A stretch of 64,000 bases of DNA from Oscillospiraceae bacterium (GCA_017482385.1 JAFUNI010000006.1:1-64000); one strand, 5' to 3'. Shown: positions 37,960 to 48,351, counted from the first letter of the stretch. Program-made: numbers and translations. Notes: generated by a model not told the origin, from the letters alone.

Positions 37960-39603
37960 ATGGATTACAAAGCATTGGCTGATTTATTATTCCCGGGCGT
38001 TACCGACACTCCCGAGATGTTAGAAGAGAGATTCCCCCTGCGGAATTGTCCCGAGGGAGCTGTCATCACCCGTATGGCGCCGTCGCCCACCGGTTTTGTC
38101 CATTTGGGCAATTTGGTGCAGGGTCTCATTTCCGAGCGGATGGCCCACCAGAGCGGCGGCGTGCTGTTTTTGCGGGTGGAGGACACCGATGCCAAGCGGG
38201 AAGTTCCCGGCGCGGTGGAGGTTCTCATTGACACGCTGAAGCACTACGGTATTGCCTTTGACGAAGGCGCATCCCACAGCGGTGATTTTGGTGACTACGG
38301 TCCTTACCGGCAGCGCCAGAGAGCGGGTCTGTACCATGTGTTTGCCAAGAAGCTGGTGGAAGAGGGCAAGGCATATCCCTGCTTCTGCACCGAAGAAGAG
38401 CTGACTGCTATGCGTGAGCAGCAGGAAGCAAACAAGGAGAATTTTGGTTACTATGGCAAGTACGCCATTTGGCGTGACCGGGCTATCGAGGACATCAAAG
38501 CACAAATCGCTGACGGCAAGCCCTGGGTGCTGCGTTTCCGCAGTGAGGGATCTATCGAGAATCAGTTCAAATTTGACGATGTGGTCAAGGGCAAGCTGAC
38601 CATCACCGAAAATGACATTGATCACGTGCTACTCAAGTCCGACGGCATTCCCACCTATCACTTTGCCCACGCGGTGGACGATCACTTGATGCGCACTACC
38701 CACGTGGTTCGTGGCGACGAATGGATGGCTACCCTGCCCTTCCACATCCAGCTGTTCAAGGCCTTGGGCTTTAAGCTGCCCAAGTATGTCCACATCGGAC
38801 CGCTGATGAAGATGGACGGCAATTCCAAGCGCAAGCTCTCCAAGCGGAAAGACCCGGAGCTGGCACTTACCTTCTACAAGGCCGAGGGCTTCCCTGTTGC
38901 GGCAGTTTATGAGTACATTATGACACTCCTGAACTCCAACTATGAGGATTGGCGTCGGGCTAATCCCACCGCTCCCGCCACCGACTTCCCCTTCAGTGCC
39001 AAGAAGCTGAACCCCGCCGGCAATCTGTTCGATTATGCAAAGCTGACAGATGTTAGCAAGAATGTAATTGCCATGATGGATGCTGAAACTGTCTACGATC
39101 TACTCACCGAATGGGCTAAGGAGTTCGATGCTGACTTTGCCGAAAAATTAGAGCGTGATCCTGCCTACACCAAGTCCATTTTGGCTATTGGCCGGGGCGG
39201 CAAGAAGCCCAGAAAGGACATTGCTGTCTGGACTGAGGCCAAGGCATATATGGGCTTCTTCTACGACGAGTATTTGGAAAAGCCTGTATTTGACGAAAAG
39301 TTCAGCGCTGACACTGTGAAGACTGTGCTGGCCAAGTTCTTAGAGAAATTTGACATTGCTGACGATTCTTCTGCCTGGTTTGACAAGGTCAAGGCCATCA
39401 CCGAAGAGATTGGTTTCACCACCGATATGAAGGCCTACAAGGCTGACCCCACCGCCTTCCCCGGCACTGTGGCAGATGTATCCACCTTCATCCGGCAGGC
39501 TGTTACCGGCAAGACAAATTCTCCTGATCTTTACACCGTTATGCAGATCCTCGGCTGTGACAGGACCGTAGCAAGAATCAAAGCAGTTATGGAAACTCTG
39601 TAA
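37960..39603 (+). CDS. gltX: Glutamyl-tRNA synthetase
   Basis: 547 aa with the HIGH-type motif RMAPSPTGFVHLGNLVQG at ~37-54 and the KMSKS-like loop KRKLSKRKDPE at ~291-301; the catalytic core is class Ib. Slightly longer than typical GluRS, with an N-terminal extension of ~30 residues before the usual start of the Rossmann fold (MDYKALADLLFPGVTDTPEM), as in some Clostridia. It attaches glutamate to tRNA-Glu and, where no GlnRS exists, also to tRNA-Gln. Monocistronic, ended by a strong terminator. Confidence 0.93.
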   Translation: MDYKALADLLFPGVTDTPEMLEERFPLRNCPEGAVITRMAPSPTGFVHLGNLVQGLISERMAHQSGGVLFLRVEDTDAKREVPGAVEVLIDTLKHYGIAFDEGASHSGDFGDYGPYRQRQRAGLYHVFAKKLVEEGKAYPCFCTEEELTAMREQQEANKENFGYYGKYAIWRDRAIEDIKAQIADGKPWVLRFRSEGSIENQFKFDDVVKGKLTITENDIDHVLLKSDGIPTYHFAHAVDDHLMRTTHVVRGDEWMATLPFHIQLFKALGFKLPKYVHIGPLMKMDGNSKRKLSKRKDPELALTFYKAEGFPVAAVYEYIMTLLNSNYEDWRRANPTAPATDFPFSAKKLNPAGNLFDYAKLTDVSKNVIAMMDAETVYDLLTEWAKEFDADFAEKLERDPAYTKSILAIGRGGKKPRKDIAVWTEAKAYMGFFYDEYLEKPVFDEKFSADTVKTVLAKFLEKFDIADDSSAWFDKVKAITEEIGFTTDMKAYKADPTAFPGTVADVSTFIRQAVTGKTNSPDLYTVMQILGCDRTVARIKAVMETL

Positions 39604-39615
39604 AAATATCCCAAT

Positions 39616-39649
39616 AAAAAAGGAACGACCAAATGGTCGTTCCTTTTTT
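39616..39649. terminator. Bidirectional terminator between gltX and the secreted protein gene
   Basis: AAAAAAGGAACGACC-aaat-GGTCGTTCCTTTTTT, a 9-bp stem with six A/T on each side, serving both convergent genes. Confidence 0.9.
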
Positions 39650-39655
39650 GTTTAC

Positions 39656-42637
39656 TTAAGCTTCGGGGTCGTCGTTCAATTCTTGGATTTCCTCGGGTTC
39701 TTCAGCTGCTTCAGGAGCAGTTGCAGGAACTGCAGGCTTTTTCTTCGCCAGGAAGAACCAAGTCAGACCGCCGGCAACAGCCAAAACTGCCACAGCAATG
39801 CCAACAATCAAAATTACATTGTTGTCCTTTGATGCCTTAGGTTCCTCATCAGAGCCCCGGGTTTCCTCAGGAGCTAAGGTTTCATCAGGCGCCAAGGTTT
39901 CATCAGGTGCCATAACCTCTGTCGTAGCATCCGGTGCTAAGGTTTCTCCGGGTGCCAAAGTCTCACCGGGTTTTGTGGACTGGGTGGGTGCCTTAGTCGC
40001 CTTGGTAGCGGAAGTTGCCTTGCTGGCTCTGGTGGGCTTTGTAAGCGGAGCCTTGGTTTCTTTGGTTGCCTTGGTTGCAGTGCTGCCGCTTGTCGGCCTT
40101 ACATTCTCCTCTTCACCGGAATTGGAGTCTACACCAGGCACAGTCGGCTTTGTGGGCATCTCACCTGTTCCATCGTCCAGGTAAATTCGCATCTTCTTGC
40201 TCTTATTCTGCACAGTGCCAACCACCACGCCGTCATCGCCGGGCTCCATAGTCACAGTGGCGACCACAGATTCAGAGGTCAATGTATTGTTGCTGTCATA
40301 GAAGGCAGCCTTTACCTTGATGGTCTGCTTCTTAGCAGTTGCATTCAGCCAGGACAGACGGTAAGCAATCTCTGCCTTTTCATGCTTATTGTAGGCGATC
40401 AGATCCTCGCCGCCGTAGACATCATAGACCGACAGGTCTGCAGCCAATCCTGTGGGATAGAGCTTATAGTCATCGACCAGCGCCTGGGTGGTCAGATCGG
40501 CACAGGAAATGCTGATTTTCTCAACAGGTAACGAGATTTTTACCATATCTACATTGGCTACCTGCTTCAGCTGCTTGCCATCAGCATAGACAGTGTAAGT
40601 GCAGGTACCTTCATCAAAGTCTATATCCCGCTTGAAGGTATATTTCTTTCCGGTGGCAAGGGTCACGCCGGAAAGCTCTTTGTATTCGCCGTAATCATCG
40701 TAGAATACCTTGTCACCTTCTAACTTAATACCGCCATCCTTAGCGGTATTGAGCAGAACCACCTTGGCGCCGCTGTTCATTGCTTGCGGCAAAGTGACAG
40801 AAACCTCCCATGCCTGCTGCAGGGCATATGTATCACCGGCAGTAATATTCTTGGGCAGCTTCACATTTTCCAAAACTGCTGTGCCGGTGAGGGCCAATGC
40901 CTTACCGCCATCGTGGGCAGTGATGACCATATCGTTGTTTACATTAAACTTCCAGGTCTGCGGCAGTGCCAAATTGCCCTCATTCAATACCGTGCCGGTT
41001 TTATAGCTCTCAAAATCCTCCAGATAGGAAGGATTCTCGCTATAGCGGTCGGCATCGCGGGTGACAACAGGATTCACATTCTTGGCGGTTTCTACCCAGT
41101 AACCGGTGCTGCCCAAAGTTACAGAGCCCTCCTTGAGGATCTTGCCACCGGGGAAGGTAACGGTTGTACCGTTGATCTTAAAGGTAGGATCACTGTCCTT
41201 GATCTTAAAGCTTTCCTTTGTTGTGCCGCTGGTAGTATCCGGGGTAATACGCCAGATATTCCGGCCGTTTGCATACATACCGGTCAGCACATATCCGTCA
41301 TTCCAGTTTGCAGGAACATAAATCGGCTTGCGGTCGGAGTAGCCGGCAACACGGGTCAGTTCACTTAATGCCTCAGACATATACTTCAGCCGCTCGTCAT
41401 AACCTGCCTGGCCACCGCCCTCCTTTACTGTCATGTAGACTAAGAAAGGTTGGGGGTCCATCATGCCGTAGTGATACAAAGATTCAGTATAATAGGCAGT
41501 GTTGCCCTTATAAGAGGTATCTCTGCCATAGTCGAATCTTGAGATCCAAACGCTGATCTTCTTGCTGTCGGTTGCGTCGTAGATGTTCTTCATCTTGTTG
41601 ATGTTCCACAGCAGCATGCCGTAGGGATCATCGTCATAGACCGCGTTATTGTAGCTTGCAGGGTTCTGGTAGAGGTAAGTACTGCCATCCTTAAAATAGC
41701 TTGCATTGGGCAGGTGGGAATAGTCGTTGGTATTGGACACATTGCCCGTCTTCATACCGTTGGTATAGCTATGAAGATTCTTATACCAGGTTCCGCTCTC
41801 ATAAGACTGATAATCAGACAAGGTCGCATTGGGATAAAGCGCTTTCATCGGTTCATAGATAGCATAGTCAAAGTACATTGCGATCCGGTTGTACATGACC
41901 CGATTCCATATCTCATAGCAGCCAGTGTATTTAGCTGTATGCTCTGCCAGCGCATCGCCCTTCATAACCTGCTTAATGGTCTGCGGGGGATACATACTCC
42001 AAATTTCAGATCTGTCGCCACCAATATTTTCATAGAACTTAAAGCCAGCCTCCTCCAGCATGGGACGCAGTTGGGTTTTATACTGGGGGTGGGCAACTAC
42101 ATCATGGTAGAAATTCCGGTTGCTGCCGGCAGGCGCATTCTTCTCATAATGTCCGCCGTATGGGGAGCCATACAGATACCAGCTGCCCATATAAATATAT
42201 TCGGTATCCAGGATCACACCGTCCAGCTTGCCACCTATATCCTTATAGGCATCCAGAAATTCATCGAAGATTTTCTTCAATGCCTTGACGCCCTTGTCTG
42301 CATAAATAACCAAGTCGGCGTCCCATTCCAACGCCTCCGCAGTATCAAACAGACGGATGTACTTCATACCTTCCGGCCGGGAATCCAAAGCATTCTTTAC
42401 GGTCTGCGCCAGTTTTGCCGAATCCGTTTGGCCGTTAAATGTAAGCTGATCGCCAAGAGGTTTCACTATAAGCACGTACGCTCTGTCAATGTTGCTGAAC
42501 TTCTCACCTTCCAGAGGGTCCCAGGTCAGCGCATAGAAGGGCTTGGATGTGACTGCTGCATCGGCAACTGTTCCTACGGAAGGTGCCACAGACAGCAGGA
42601 TCACGAGGGTCAAAATTGTTGCCAAAAATCTTTTCAT
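39656..42637 (-). CDS. Large secreted, membrane-anchored protein with glycosidase-like domain, 993 aa
   Basis: A Sec signal peptide (MKRFLATILTLVILLSVAPS, cut near DAA at ~28) is followed at ~30-450 by a domain with FDTAEALEWDADLVIYAD and KLDGVILDTEY, strand-end acids suggestive of a TIM-barrel glycosidase. A beta-rich region follows at ~530-690 (DFESYKTGTVLNE, concanavalin-like), then a C-terminal Ig-like segment. Thr/Lys and APDETLAPDET repeats at ~855-935 end in one membrane helix (~945-967) and an acidic tail. Likely displayed on the cell surface with its enzyme domain outside. Substrate unknown. Confidence 0.7.
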   Translation of the reverse strand: MKRFLATILTLVILLSVAPSVGTVADAAVTSKPFYALTWDPLEGEKFSNIDRAYVLIVKPLGDQLTFNGQTDSAKLAQTVKNALDSRPEGMKYIRLFDTAEALEWDADLVIYADKGVKALKKIFDEFLDAYKDIGGKLDGVILDTEYIYMGSWYLYGSPYGGHYEKNAPAGSNRNFYHDVVAHPQYKTQLRPMLEEAGFKFYENIGGDRSEIWSMYPPQTIKQVMKGDALAEHTAKYTGCYEIWNRVMYNRIAMYFDYAIYEPMKALYPNATLSDYQSYESGTWYKNLHSYTNGMKTGNVSNTNDYSHLPNASYFKDGSTYLYQNPASYNNAVYDDDPYGMLLWNINKMKNIYDATDSKKISVWISRFDYGRDTSYKGNTAYYTESLYHYGMMDPQPFLVYMTVKEGGGQAGYDERLKYMSEALSELTRVAGYSDRKPIYVPANWNDGYVLTGMYANGRNIWRITPDTTSGTTKESFKIKDSDPTFKINGTTVTFPGGKILKEGSVTLGSTGYWVETAKNVNPVVTRDADRYSENPSYLEDFESYKTGTVLNEGNLALPQTWKFNVNNDMVITAHDGGKALALTGTAVLENVKLPKNITAGDTYALQQAWEVSVTLPQAMNSGAKVVLLNTAKDGGIKLEGDKVFYDDYGEYKELSGVTLATGKKYTFKRDIDFDEGTCTYTVYADGKQLKQVANVDMVKISLPVEKISISCADLTTQALVDDYKLYPTGLAADLSVYDVYGGEDLIAYNKHEKAEIAYRLSWLNATAKKQTIKVKAAFYDSNNTLTSESVVATVTMEPGDDGVVVGTVQNKSKKMRIYLDDGTGEMPTKPTVPGVDSNSGEEENVRPTSGSTATKATKETKAPLTKPTRASKATSATKATKAPTQSTKPGETLAPGETLAPDATTEVMAPDETLAPDETLAPEETRGSDEEPKASKDNNVILIVGIAVAVLAVAGGLTWFFLAKKKPAVPATAPEAAEEPEEIQELNDDPEA

Positions 42638-42648
42638 CGGTTATCTCC

Positions 42649-44007
42649 TTAATTTTTAAGACTCTGCAGGGGTGCAGGGATACGGCCGCCACGGGCTATA
42701 AACTGGGCAGCAGATTCATTATGTACCGGCATTACCGGAGCACTGCCCAACAAGCCGCCCATCTCCACCATATCGCCAACGGTTTTGCCGGGGGCAGGGA
42801 TGATGCGGACGGCAGTTGTTTTGGAATTGACCATGCCGATTGCGGCTTCATCGGCAATGATTGCGGAAATGGTATCTGCGCTGGTATCACCGGGGACAGC
42901 GATCATATCCAAGCCCACGGAGCAGACGCAGGTCATAGCCTCCAGCTTATCCAGGGTCAAAGTGCCGGACAAGGCTGCGGCGATCATGCCCTCGTCCTCG
43001 GACACGGGAATAAATGCGCCGCTGAGACCGCCAACATGGTTAGATGCCATAACGCCGCCCTTTTTCACCGCATCGTTGAGCATAGCCAGGGCTGCTGTCG
43101 TACCGTGCGTGCCACAGACCTCTAAGCCGATCTCCTCCAAAATACGGGCAACGGAGTCGCCCACAGCGGGTGTGGGTGCTAAGCTCAAGTCCACGATACC
43201 GAAAGGTACGCCCAGCCGCTTACCGGCTTCTACGCCAACCATCTGACCCATACGGGTGATCCGGAAGGCGGTTTTCTTAATAGTCTCAGCCACCACATCA
43301 AAGGGCTGACCCTTTACGCTCTGCAGGGCATGGTACACCACGCCAGGACCGGAAACGCCCACATTCAGCTCGCATTCCGGCTCGCCCACACCGTGGAAGG
43401 CGCCTGCCATAAAGGGATTGTCTTCAACTGCGTTTGCAAAAACAACCAACTTTGCACAGCCCAAACCGTCGTTATCAGCGGTCAGTTCTGCAGTTTTCTT
43501 AATAATTTGGCCCATTTTGGCAACGGCGTCCATATTGATGCCGGCCTTGGTAGAGCCCACATTAACGCTGGAGCAGACCAGGTCCGTAGCCTTCATCGCC
43601 TCGGGGATGGAATCCATCAGCACCCAATCACCCTTGGTACAGCCCTTCTGCACCAGCGCAGAAAAGCCGCCGATGAAGTTGACACCGCACTCTTTAGCGG
43701 CCTTATCCATGGCAATAGCCAACGGCACATAGGAATCGGTGTTGCAGCTATTGCCCACGATGGCAATAGGGGTCACGGAGATCCGCTTATTCACGATGGG
43801 AATGCCAAACTCCCACTCGATCTCCTCGCCAACCTTCACCAAATTTTCCGCTCGGCGGGTGATCTTATCATAGATCCGCTGGGCGCAGATGTTGACATCC
43901 TCATGGGCGCAATCCAGCAGGCTAATGCCCATGGTGATGGTACGCACATCCAGGTGACGCTTGTCGATCATATCCTGGGTGGCTAAAATATCCTTAAAAT
44001 CCAACAT
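42649..44007 (-). CDS. UPF0210 (PFL/DUF711) family protein, 452 aa
   Basis: Matches the UPF0210/PFL family: N-terminal [20 protein letters not shown], central [19 protein letters not shown], and the family hallmark [10 protein letters not shown] and [11 protein letters not shown], at the normal ~450 aa. It lies four bases after the ACT-domain gene, an association kept across Firmicutes and some archaea. The biochemical role is not established; the fold is distantly like pyruvate formate-lyase. Probably cotranscribed with the ACT protein as its regulatory partner. Confidence 0.9.
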   Translation of the reverse strand: MLDFKDILATQDMIDKRHLDVRTITMGISLLDCAHEDVNICAQRIYDKITRRAENLVKVGEEIEWEFGIPIVNKRISVTPIAIVGNSCNTDSYVPLAIAMDKAAKECGVNFIGGFSALVQKGCTKGDWVLMDSIPEAMKATDLVCSSVNVGSTKAGINMDAVAKMGQIIKKTAELTADNDGLGCAKLVVFANAVEDNPFMAGAFHGVGEPECELNVGVSGPGVVYHALQSVKGQPFDVVAETIKKTAFRITRMGQMVGVEAGKRLGVPFGIVDLSLAPTPAVGDSVARILEEIGLEVCGTHGTTAALAMLNDAVKKGGVMASNHVGGLSGAFIPVSEDEGMIAAALSGTLTLDKLEAMTCVCSVGLDMIAVPGDTSADTISAIIADEAAIGMVNSKTTAVRIIPAPGKTVGDMVEMGGLLGSAPVMPVHNESAAQFIARGGRIPAPLQSLKN

Positions 44008-44011
44008 ACGC

Positions 44012-44281
44012 TTACACCCTATGCATTGCCTGGAAGATTTCTTCTCTCTGCAGGCGGATGGAAAGACCCATTTCCTTGCCTTTTTCCTCTAACTTTTGGG
44101 CAAGCTCAGCCACGGGCACTGTAGCGCCGGACACTTCCACCACCATCATCATGGTGAAATAGCCCTGCATAACAGTCTGGCTGATATCCAGCACATTGAC
44201 CTGGAATCCGGCCAGGTCCGTACACACCTCGGCAATGATACCCACCCGGTCCTTGCCGACAACTGTTACAACCGCTTTCAT
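44012..44281 (-). CDS. ACT domain protein (UPF0237), 89 aa
   Basis: A single ACT domain starting [20 protein letters not shown], with the GxxxDxxG-like loop and the [12 protein letters not shown] strand. ACT domains bind amino acids or other small ligands as dimers. It lies 4 bases from the UPF0210 gene, its known neighbour in many genomes, and 2 bases downstream of the Dabb gene. It probably senses a ligand for the UPF0210 protein. Confidence 0.92.
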   Translation of the reverse strand: MKAVVTVVGKDRVGIIAEVCTDLAGFQVNVLDISQTVMQGYFTMMMVVEVSGATVPVAELAQKLEEKGKEMGLSIRLQREEIFQAMHRV

Positions 44282-44283
44282 AC

Positions 44284-44565
44284 TTACACCTCGTAGTCAG
44301 CGCAGACGCGGGTATTCAGGAAGTTCCAGAAATGCTCCTTGGCTGCCAGGTGGGCAGGATGGGTCGCGTAATTCGTCAGTGCTTCCTTGCTTTCGAATTC
44401 AGAATACAACGCATAGTCCACGCCATTGTAAGCAGCCCGGATCTCCATAGCCTGCAGACCAGGGATCACACCTACCAGTGGCTCCAGCTGGGCCTTGATG
44501 ATGGCCACGGCCTCTGCCTTGTCAACATTTTCTTTCAATGTGTACAGAACAATGTGCTTTACCAT
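44284..44565 (-). CDS. Dabb-domain stress-responsive A/B barrel protein, 93 aa
   Basis: MVKHIVLYTLKENVDKAEAV followed by PGLQAMEIRAAYNGVDYALY and ATHPAHLAAKEHF is the Dabb ferredoxin-like fold, normally a dimer. I place the start at ATG 44565 with AGGAGAG upstream; the frame extends to 44643 but there overlaps the ispH-rpsA terminator. Dabb proteins are small enzymes or binders of unknown role in bacteria. The first gene of the Dabb-ACT-UPF0210 unit. Confidence 0.85.
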   Translation of the reverse strand: MVKHIVLYTLKENVDKAEAVAIIKAQLEPLVGVIPGLQAMEIRAAYNGVDYALYSEFESKEALTNYATHPAHLAAKEHFWNFLNTRVCADYEV

Positions 44566-44603
44566 AATATCTCTCCTTATTTGCTTGCGGGTATTTACGA
44601 CAA

Positions 44604-44633
44604 ATACCGGGGCCGATTTTTCGGTCCCGGTAT
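44604..44633 (-). terminator. ispH-rpsA terminator
   Basis: ATACCGGGACCGA-aaaa-TCGGCCCCGGTAT on the - strand, a 13-bp stem with one G-T type mismatch, followed by TTTG, beginning about 10 bases after the fusion gene's stop. Confidence 0.7.
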
Positions 44634-44643
44634 GTACTGTCAA

Positions 44644-46635
44644 TTAAGCCTCTTCGGTAACTTCCTCAGTTGCCTCTGCAGCTTCCTCAGCTTCCTCTTC
44701 GGTCTCCTCTGCAACGGGCTCCAGCAGAGCGCGGATGGACAGGGAGATACGCTTATTCTCAGCGTCGATATCGGTGATCTTCACCTGGACTTCCTGGCCC
44801 TCAGCCAGCACATCCTCGGGCTTGCCGATACGCTTGTCTGCAATCTGGGAAATATGGATCAGGCCGTCAACACCGGGAATGATCTCAGCGAATGCACCGA
44901 AGGTCATCAGCTTCACGACCTTAGCGGTGACAACATCGCCTGCATTGTAGGTGGTCATAAACTGATTCCAGGGGTTCATCTCAGCAGTCTTGTAACCCAG
45001 GGAGATCTTGCGCTTCTCGGCGTCGAAGGAGATGACATAAACATCGATCTCGTCGCCAACACTCACGACCTCAGCGGGGTTCTTAATGCGGTTCCAGCTC
45101 AGCTCGGAAACGTGAACCATACCGTCCACACCGCCGATGTCCACAAATGCGCCGTAAGAAGTCAGAGACTTAACAGTGCCGTGGTACTTTGCGCCAACCT
45201 CGATCTCGCTCCACAGCTTCTCCTGTGCAGCCTTGCGGCCCTCAGCAGTAACAGCACGGATAGAGCCGATCACACGGCGACGGGCGCGGTTGACCTCAGT
45301 GATCTTCAGCTGGGTGGTAGTGCCAACCAGAGCTGCCATATCGCCGCCCTTGGCAACACCGGACTGAGAAGCGGGGATGAACACGCGGATGCCCTTAACA
45401 GTAGCAACCAGGCCGCCCTTATTCTCTTCGGTGATAACGCCTTCCACGGTAGCCTTCTCTTCGCACCAGGTAGCCATCTCATCCCAAACCTTGATGCCGT
45501 CCAGCTTCTTCTTGGACAGCTGGCAGGTACCTTCCTGATCGTTGACGCGGACCACAAATACTTCGATCTCGTCGCCTACCTTCAGAATATCCTCAGGCTT
45601 TACGGAAGGATCTGCGCTGACTTCATCATACGGAATATAGCCGGCGTGCTTGGTGCCCAGGTCGATCTGGACTTCAGTGGTGCCAATACCGGTAACGATA
45701 CCGATAACCTTATCTCCTGTATTTAAAGTCTTGATGGACTGCTCAAGAAGTGCCTCAAAGCTTTCCTCCTGTACAGCCTCAACATTCATAATTTCGCTCA
45801 TTGTCTTATTGACCTCCTTTATAATCCACGCCGGGGTTGATGCACCGGCAGTGATTCCAACATCACGCACACCGCGAAACAGCTCGGGATCTATCTCGGT
45901 GGCATTGTCCACCAACATGACCCGGTCGCAGTGCTCCCGGCAAATCATTGCCAGACGGCCGGTATTGGAAGAATGGGTATCTCCCACCACCACCATTGCC
46001 TGACTGGTCTTGCTGAGGCTTGCCGCCTCATTCTGCCGGGATTCAGTCGCTCTGCATATTGTATCAAAAATTTTTACATTAGTAAACACTTTTTTTGCAA
46101 TTTTTTTGCAAAAATTCCAAAGAGCTTCGGTGGAAGTTGTCTGACAGACCATACTGATGGGCAAATCGGAAGAAATCTCTCCGGATTCAGCCCAGCTTTG
46201 GAGCTCTTCGGGGGTTTCGAAAACCTTACAATTGCTGCACCAGCCGGCGATCCCCTCCACCTCCGGGTGGGCGCGGGTACCGATAATCACCGGCAAGCGG
46301 CCTTCCTCCTCTGCCCGGCTGACAATGCCGTGGATCCGCTTGACAAAGGGACAGGTGGCATCCACCACCTTGGCACCTCTTGCTTCCAAAGCCTCCTGCA
46401 CCGCCCGGGTCACGCCGTGGGAACGGATGATGACCGTTTGGCCCGGTTGCGCTTCCTCAGGAGATTCGATCACCTTCACGCCCATTTGACGAAAATGCTC
46501 CACGGCGTGTCTGTTGTGGATGATAGGTCCAAGGGTGCAGACCTGCCGGTCTGTGGCCGCAGCCTGCTCTACCAATTCCACTGCCCGGTTCACACCGAAA
46601 CAAAAGCCAGCGCTTTCCGCTACGCGAATGCTCAT
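44644..46635 (-). CDS. ispH: Bifunctional IspH reductase / 30S ribosomal protein S1 fusion, 663 aa
   Basis: Residues 1-~285 are 4-hydroxy-3-methylbut-2-enyl diphosphate reductase: iron-sulphur Cys12 (ESAGFCFGVNRAV), Cys near 96 (VVDATCPFVKR) and near 196 (FDTICRATESRQ). Residues ~300-640 hold four S1 RNA-binding repeats (such as GAFVDIGGVDGMVHVSEL). The fusion joins the last step of the MEP isoprenoid pathway to the ribosomal S1 protein, a known arrangement in Clostridia. The acidic Glu-rich C-terminus resembles other S1 proteins. Overlaps cmk by four bases. Confidence 0.95.
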   Translation of the reverse strand: MSIRVAESAGFCFGVNRAVELVEQAAATDRQVCTLGPIIHNRHAVEHFRQMGVKVIESPEEAQPGQTVIIRSHGVTRAVQEALEARGAKVVDATCPFVKRIHGIVSRAEEEGRLPVIIGTRAHPEVEGIAGWCSNCKVFETPEELQSWAESGEISSDLPISMVCQTTSTEALWNFCKKIAKKVFTNVKIFDTICRATESRQNEAASLSKTSQAMVVVGDTHSSNTGRLAMICREHCDRVMLVDNATEIDPELFRGVRDVGITAGASTPAWIIKEVNKTMSEIMNVEAVQEESFEALLEQSIKTLNTGDKVIGIVTGIGTTEVQIDLGTKHAGYIPYDEVSADPSVKPEDILKVGDEIEVFVVRVNDQEGTCQLSKKKLDGIKVWDEMATWCEEKATVEGVITEENKGGLVATVKGIRVFIPASQSGVAKGGDMAALVGTTTQLKITEVNRARRRVIGSIRAVTAEGRKAAQEKLWSEIEVGAKYHGTVKSLTSYGAFVDIGGVDGMVHVSELSWNRIKNPAEVVSVGDEIDVYVISFDAEKRKISLGYKTAEMNPWNQFMTTYNAGDVVTAKVVKLMTFGAFAEIIPGVDGLIHISQIADKRIGKPEDVLAEGQEVQVKITDIDAENKRISLSIRALLEPVAEETEEEAEEAAEATEEVTEEA

Positions 46636-47312
46636 ACGGGAATCTTCTCCTTGATAATAGCTTCAATGGCGGCAATAACACCGTCGATATCCAGTTCAGA
46701 AGTATCTACCTTAACGGAATCCCGGGCCAGCTTCAGCGGTGCGATCTCCCGGTGGGTATCCTGGTAGTCACGCTGAATGATATCCTTAAGGACCTGCTCG
46801 TAATTCACCTTCTGACCCTTTGCCAGCAGCTCGTCGCAACGGCGCTTTGCCCGGACTTCGGGGGTCGCGGTGAGGAAGATCTTTACATCTGCCTTGGGCA
46901 GAACCACAGTGCCGATGTCCCGGCCGTCCATAATGACATTATGGGCCTTGGCCACATCCCGCTGCATATCCAGCAGCACTTCCCGGACCACAGGTTGGGC
47001 AGACACCAGGCTGGCTTTCTGTGAGATGTCCTGGGTGCGGATCTCGTCGGTCACATCCATGCCGTTCATCAGCATATGCTGCTTGCCTTCTTCGTCGTAT
47101 TCGATTTGGATGGTCAGCTCGTCAATGTAGCGCTCCACCCCATCGGAATCCTTGGGGCTGACGCCCAAAAGATCCATAAAGTATGCCACAGTGCGGTAGA
47201 TCGCACCGGTATCCACGTAATGATAGCCCAACTCCTTTGCCAGTCGCTTGGCAATGGTACTTTTACCTGCGCCGGCAGGGCCGTCAATGGCGATCGCATA
47301 AGTTTTAGCCAT
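46632..47312 (-). CDS. cmk: Cytidylate kinase
   Basis: 226 aa with Walker A DGPAGAGKSTIAKR at ~9-22, the CMP-binding HYVDTGAIYRTVAY strand and the VMDGRDIGTVVLP and RD-DTHREIAPLK blocks of bacterial CMP kinases. It phosphorylates CMP and dCMP. It precedes ispH-rpsA with an ATGA-type overlap, repeating the common cmk-rpsA order. Start MAKTYAIAIDG with GGAGG upstream. Confidence 0.96.
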   Translation of the reverse strand: MAKTYAIAIDGPAGAGKSTIAKRLAKELGYHYVDTGAIYRTVAYFMDLLGVSPKDSDGVERYIDELTIQIEYDEEGKQHMLMNGMDVTDEIRTQDISQKASLVSAQPVVREVLLDMQRDVAKAHNVIMDGRDIGTVVLPKADVKIFLTATPEVRAKRRCDELLAKGQKVNYEQVLKDIIQRDYQDTHREIAPLKLARDSVKVDTSELDIDGVIAAIEAIIKEKIPV

Positions 47313-47322
47313 AGTATCCTCC

Positions 47323-48351
47323 TTATTTACGAAGCTTGCTCAATGCCGCAGCTTCCATATTCACGGCTTCCTCCGCCGTTAATCCCAATATTTCACCGGC
47401 TTGTTGCGCCGTTTTAGGCAAGCCTCCATCCAGGCCAAAACGCAGGGTCAAAAGCTTTGCCTCCTGCTCTGACAAAGTAGACAGCATATCCAGCACCCGC
47501 TGACGAGCCTGGAAATAAGCTGTGTCCTCCACTGCTTGATTATCGTCGGGCGTTTCCTCTTTCGGCTCACGGGAGAGCACCGTCTGCTGGCGAAGCTTGG
47601 CCTGGGTGAGCATTTCCGCCACCACAGCCGCTTCTTCCGGGGTGATATGAATTGCCTCTGCAATTTCCTCCAAAGTGGGATTGCGGCCCAGCTCGCCCAA
47701 AAGCTGCTGGTCCATATCCCGGAAATCTTCCAGGGCTGTTTTCATCTTTTCTCCAATGCCGCTGGACCGGGCTTGCATCAGCGCAGCCTTAGCCAAATAC
47801 TGCCGGATCCACCAATCGATATGCGAATCAAAATCGCCGCCTGTATAGCGCAAGATTCCCTGCCACAGGCCCAAGCTGCCCTCTTGGATCAAGTCCAAAA
47901 GCAGAATGCCACGGCCTGTATACCCGCAGGCGGTTTCCACCACCCGGCTGAGGCACAGGTTTGTAAGAGTCTGCAATACATCCTCATTGCCGGCGGCGTA
48001 CTGCTCTGCCAAGGCCTGTGCATCACCTGCCACGGGAATATTTGACAATTCCTGCAAATAAAGGCCTAAGGGATCATTTTCATCCAGGCCTGCCAAGAGG
48101 TTGCCGGATTTCACCATCTGCTGCTCCTGCCGCAGACGCAGAGCGGCTTCGCCGCTGCCGGAGTCCATAGGCAGGTCGGTTATATCCAGGGTGATCCCCT
48201 GCTCTTCCAATGCTAAGAGAGCCTCTTCTGCCTCCTCGTCGGACATTTCTTCCATAAGGATCAATGCCCTTGCCGCAGGCAGCACATCGCCGGGACGCAG
48301 CATTTTCAAAGCCTGTTCCCAGGCGGATTCTTCAAATGTAAATTCCATCAT
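47323..48351 (-). CDS. Divergent sigma-70-like protein, 342 aa
   Basis: Residues ~1-85 resemble sigma region 1.1 ([19 protein letters not shown]), then [15 protein letters not shown] (region 1.2), [20 protein letters not shown] (region 2) and a region 4-like end. Key contacts look degenerate: the region 2.3-2.4 helix reads [20 protein letters not shown] and the recognition helix reads [19 protein letters not shown] with its usual arginines gone. It follows the sigma gene below with an ATGA overlap, 2 genes after dnaG. It could be a specialised sigma factor or a regulator derived from one. Confidence 0.8.
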   Translation of the reverse strand: MMEFTFEESAWEQALKMLRPGDVLPAARALILMEEMSDEEAEEALLALEEQGITLDITDLPMDSGSGEAALRLRQEQQMVKSGNLLAGLDENDPLGLYLQELSNIPVAGDAQALAEQYAAGNEDVLQTLTNLCLSRVVETACGYTGRGILLLDLIQEGSLGLWQGILRYTGGDFDSHIDWWIRQYLAKAALMQARSSGIGEKMKTALEDFRDMDQQLLGELGRNPTLEEIAEAIHITPEEAAVVAEMLTQAKLRQQTVLSREPKEETPDDNQAVEDTAYFQARQRVLDMLSTLSEQEAKLLTLRFGLDGGLPKTAQQAGEILGLTAEEAVNMEAAALSKLRK

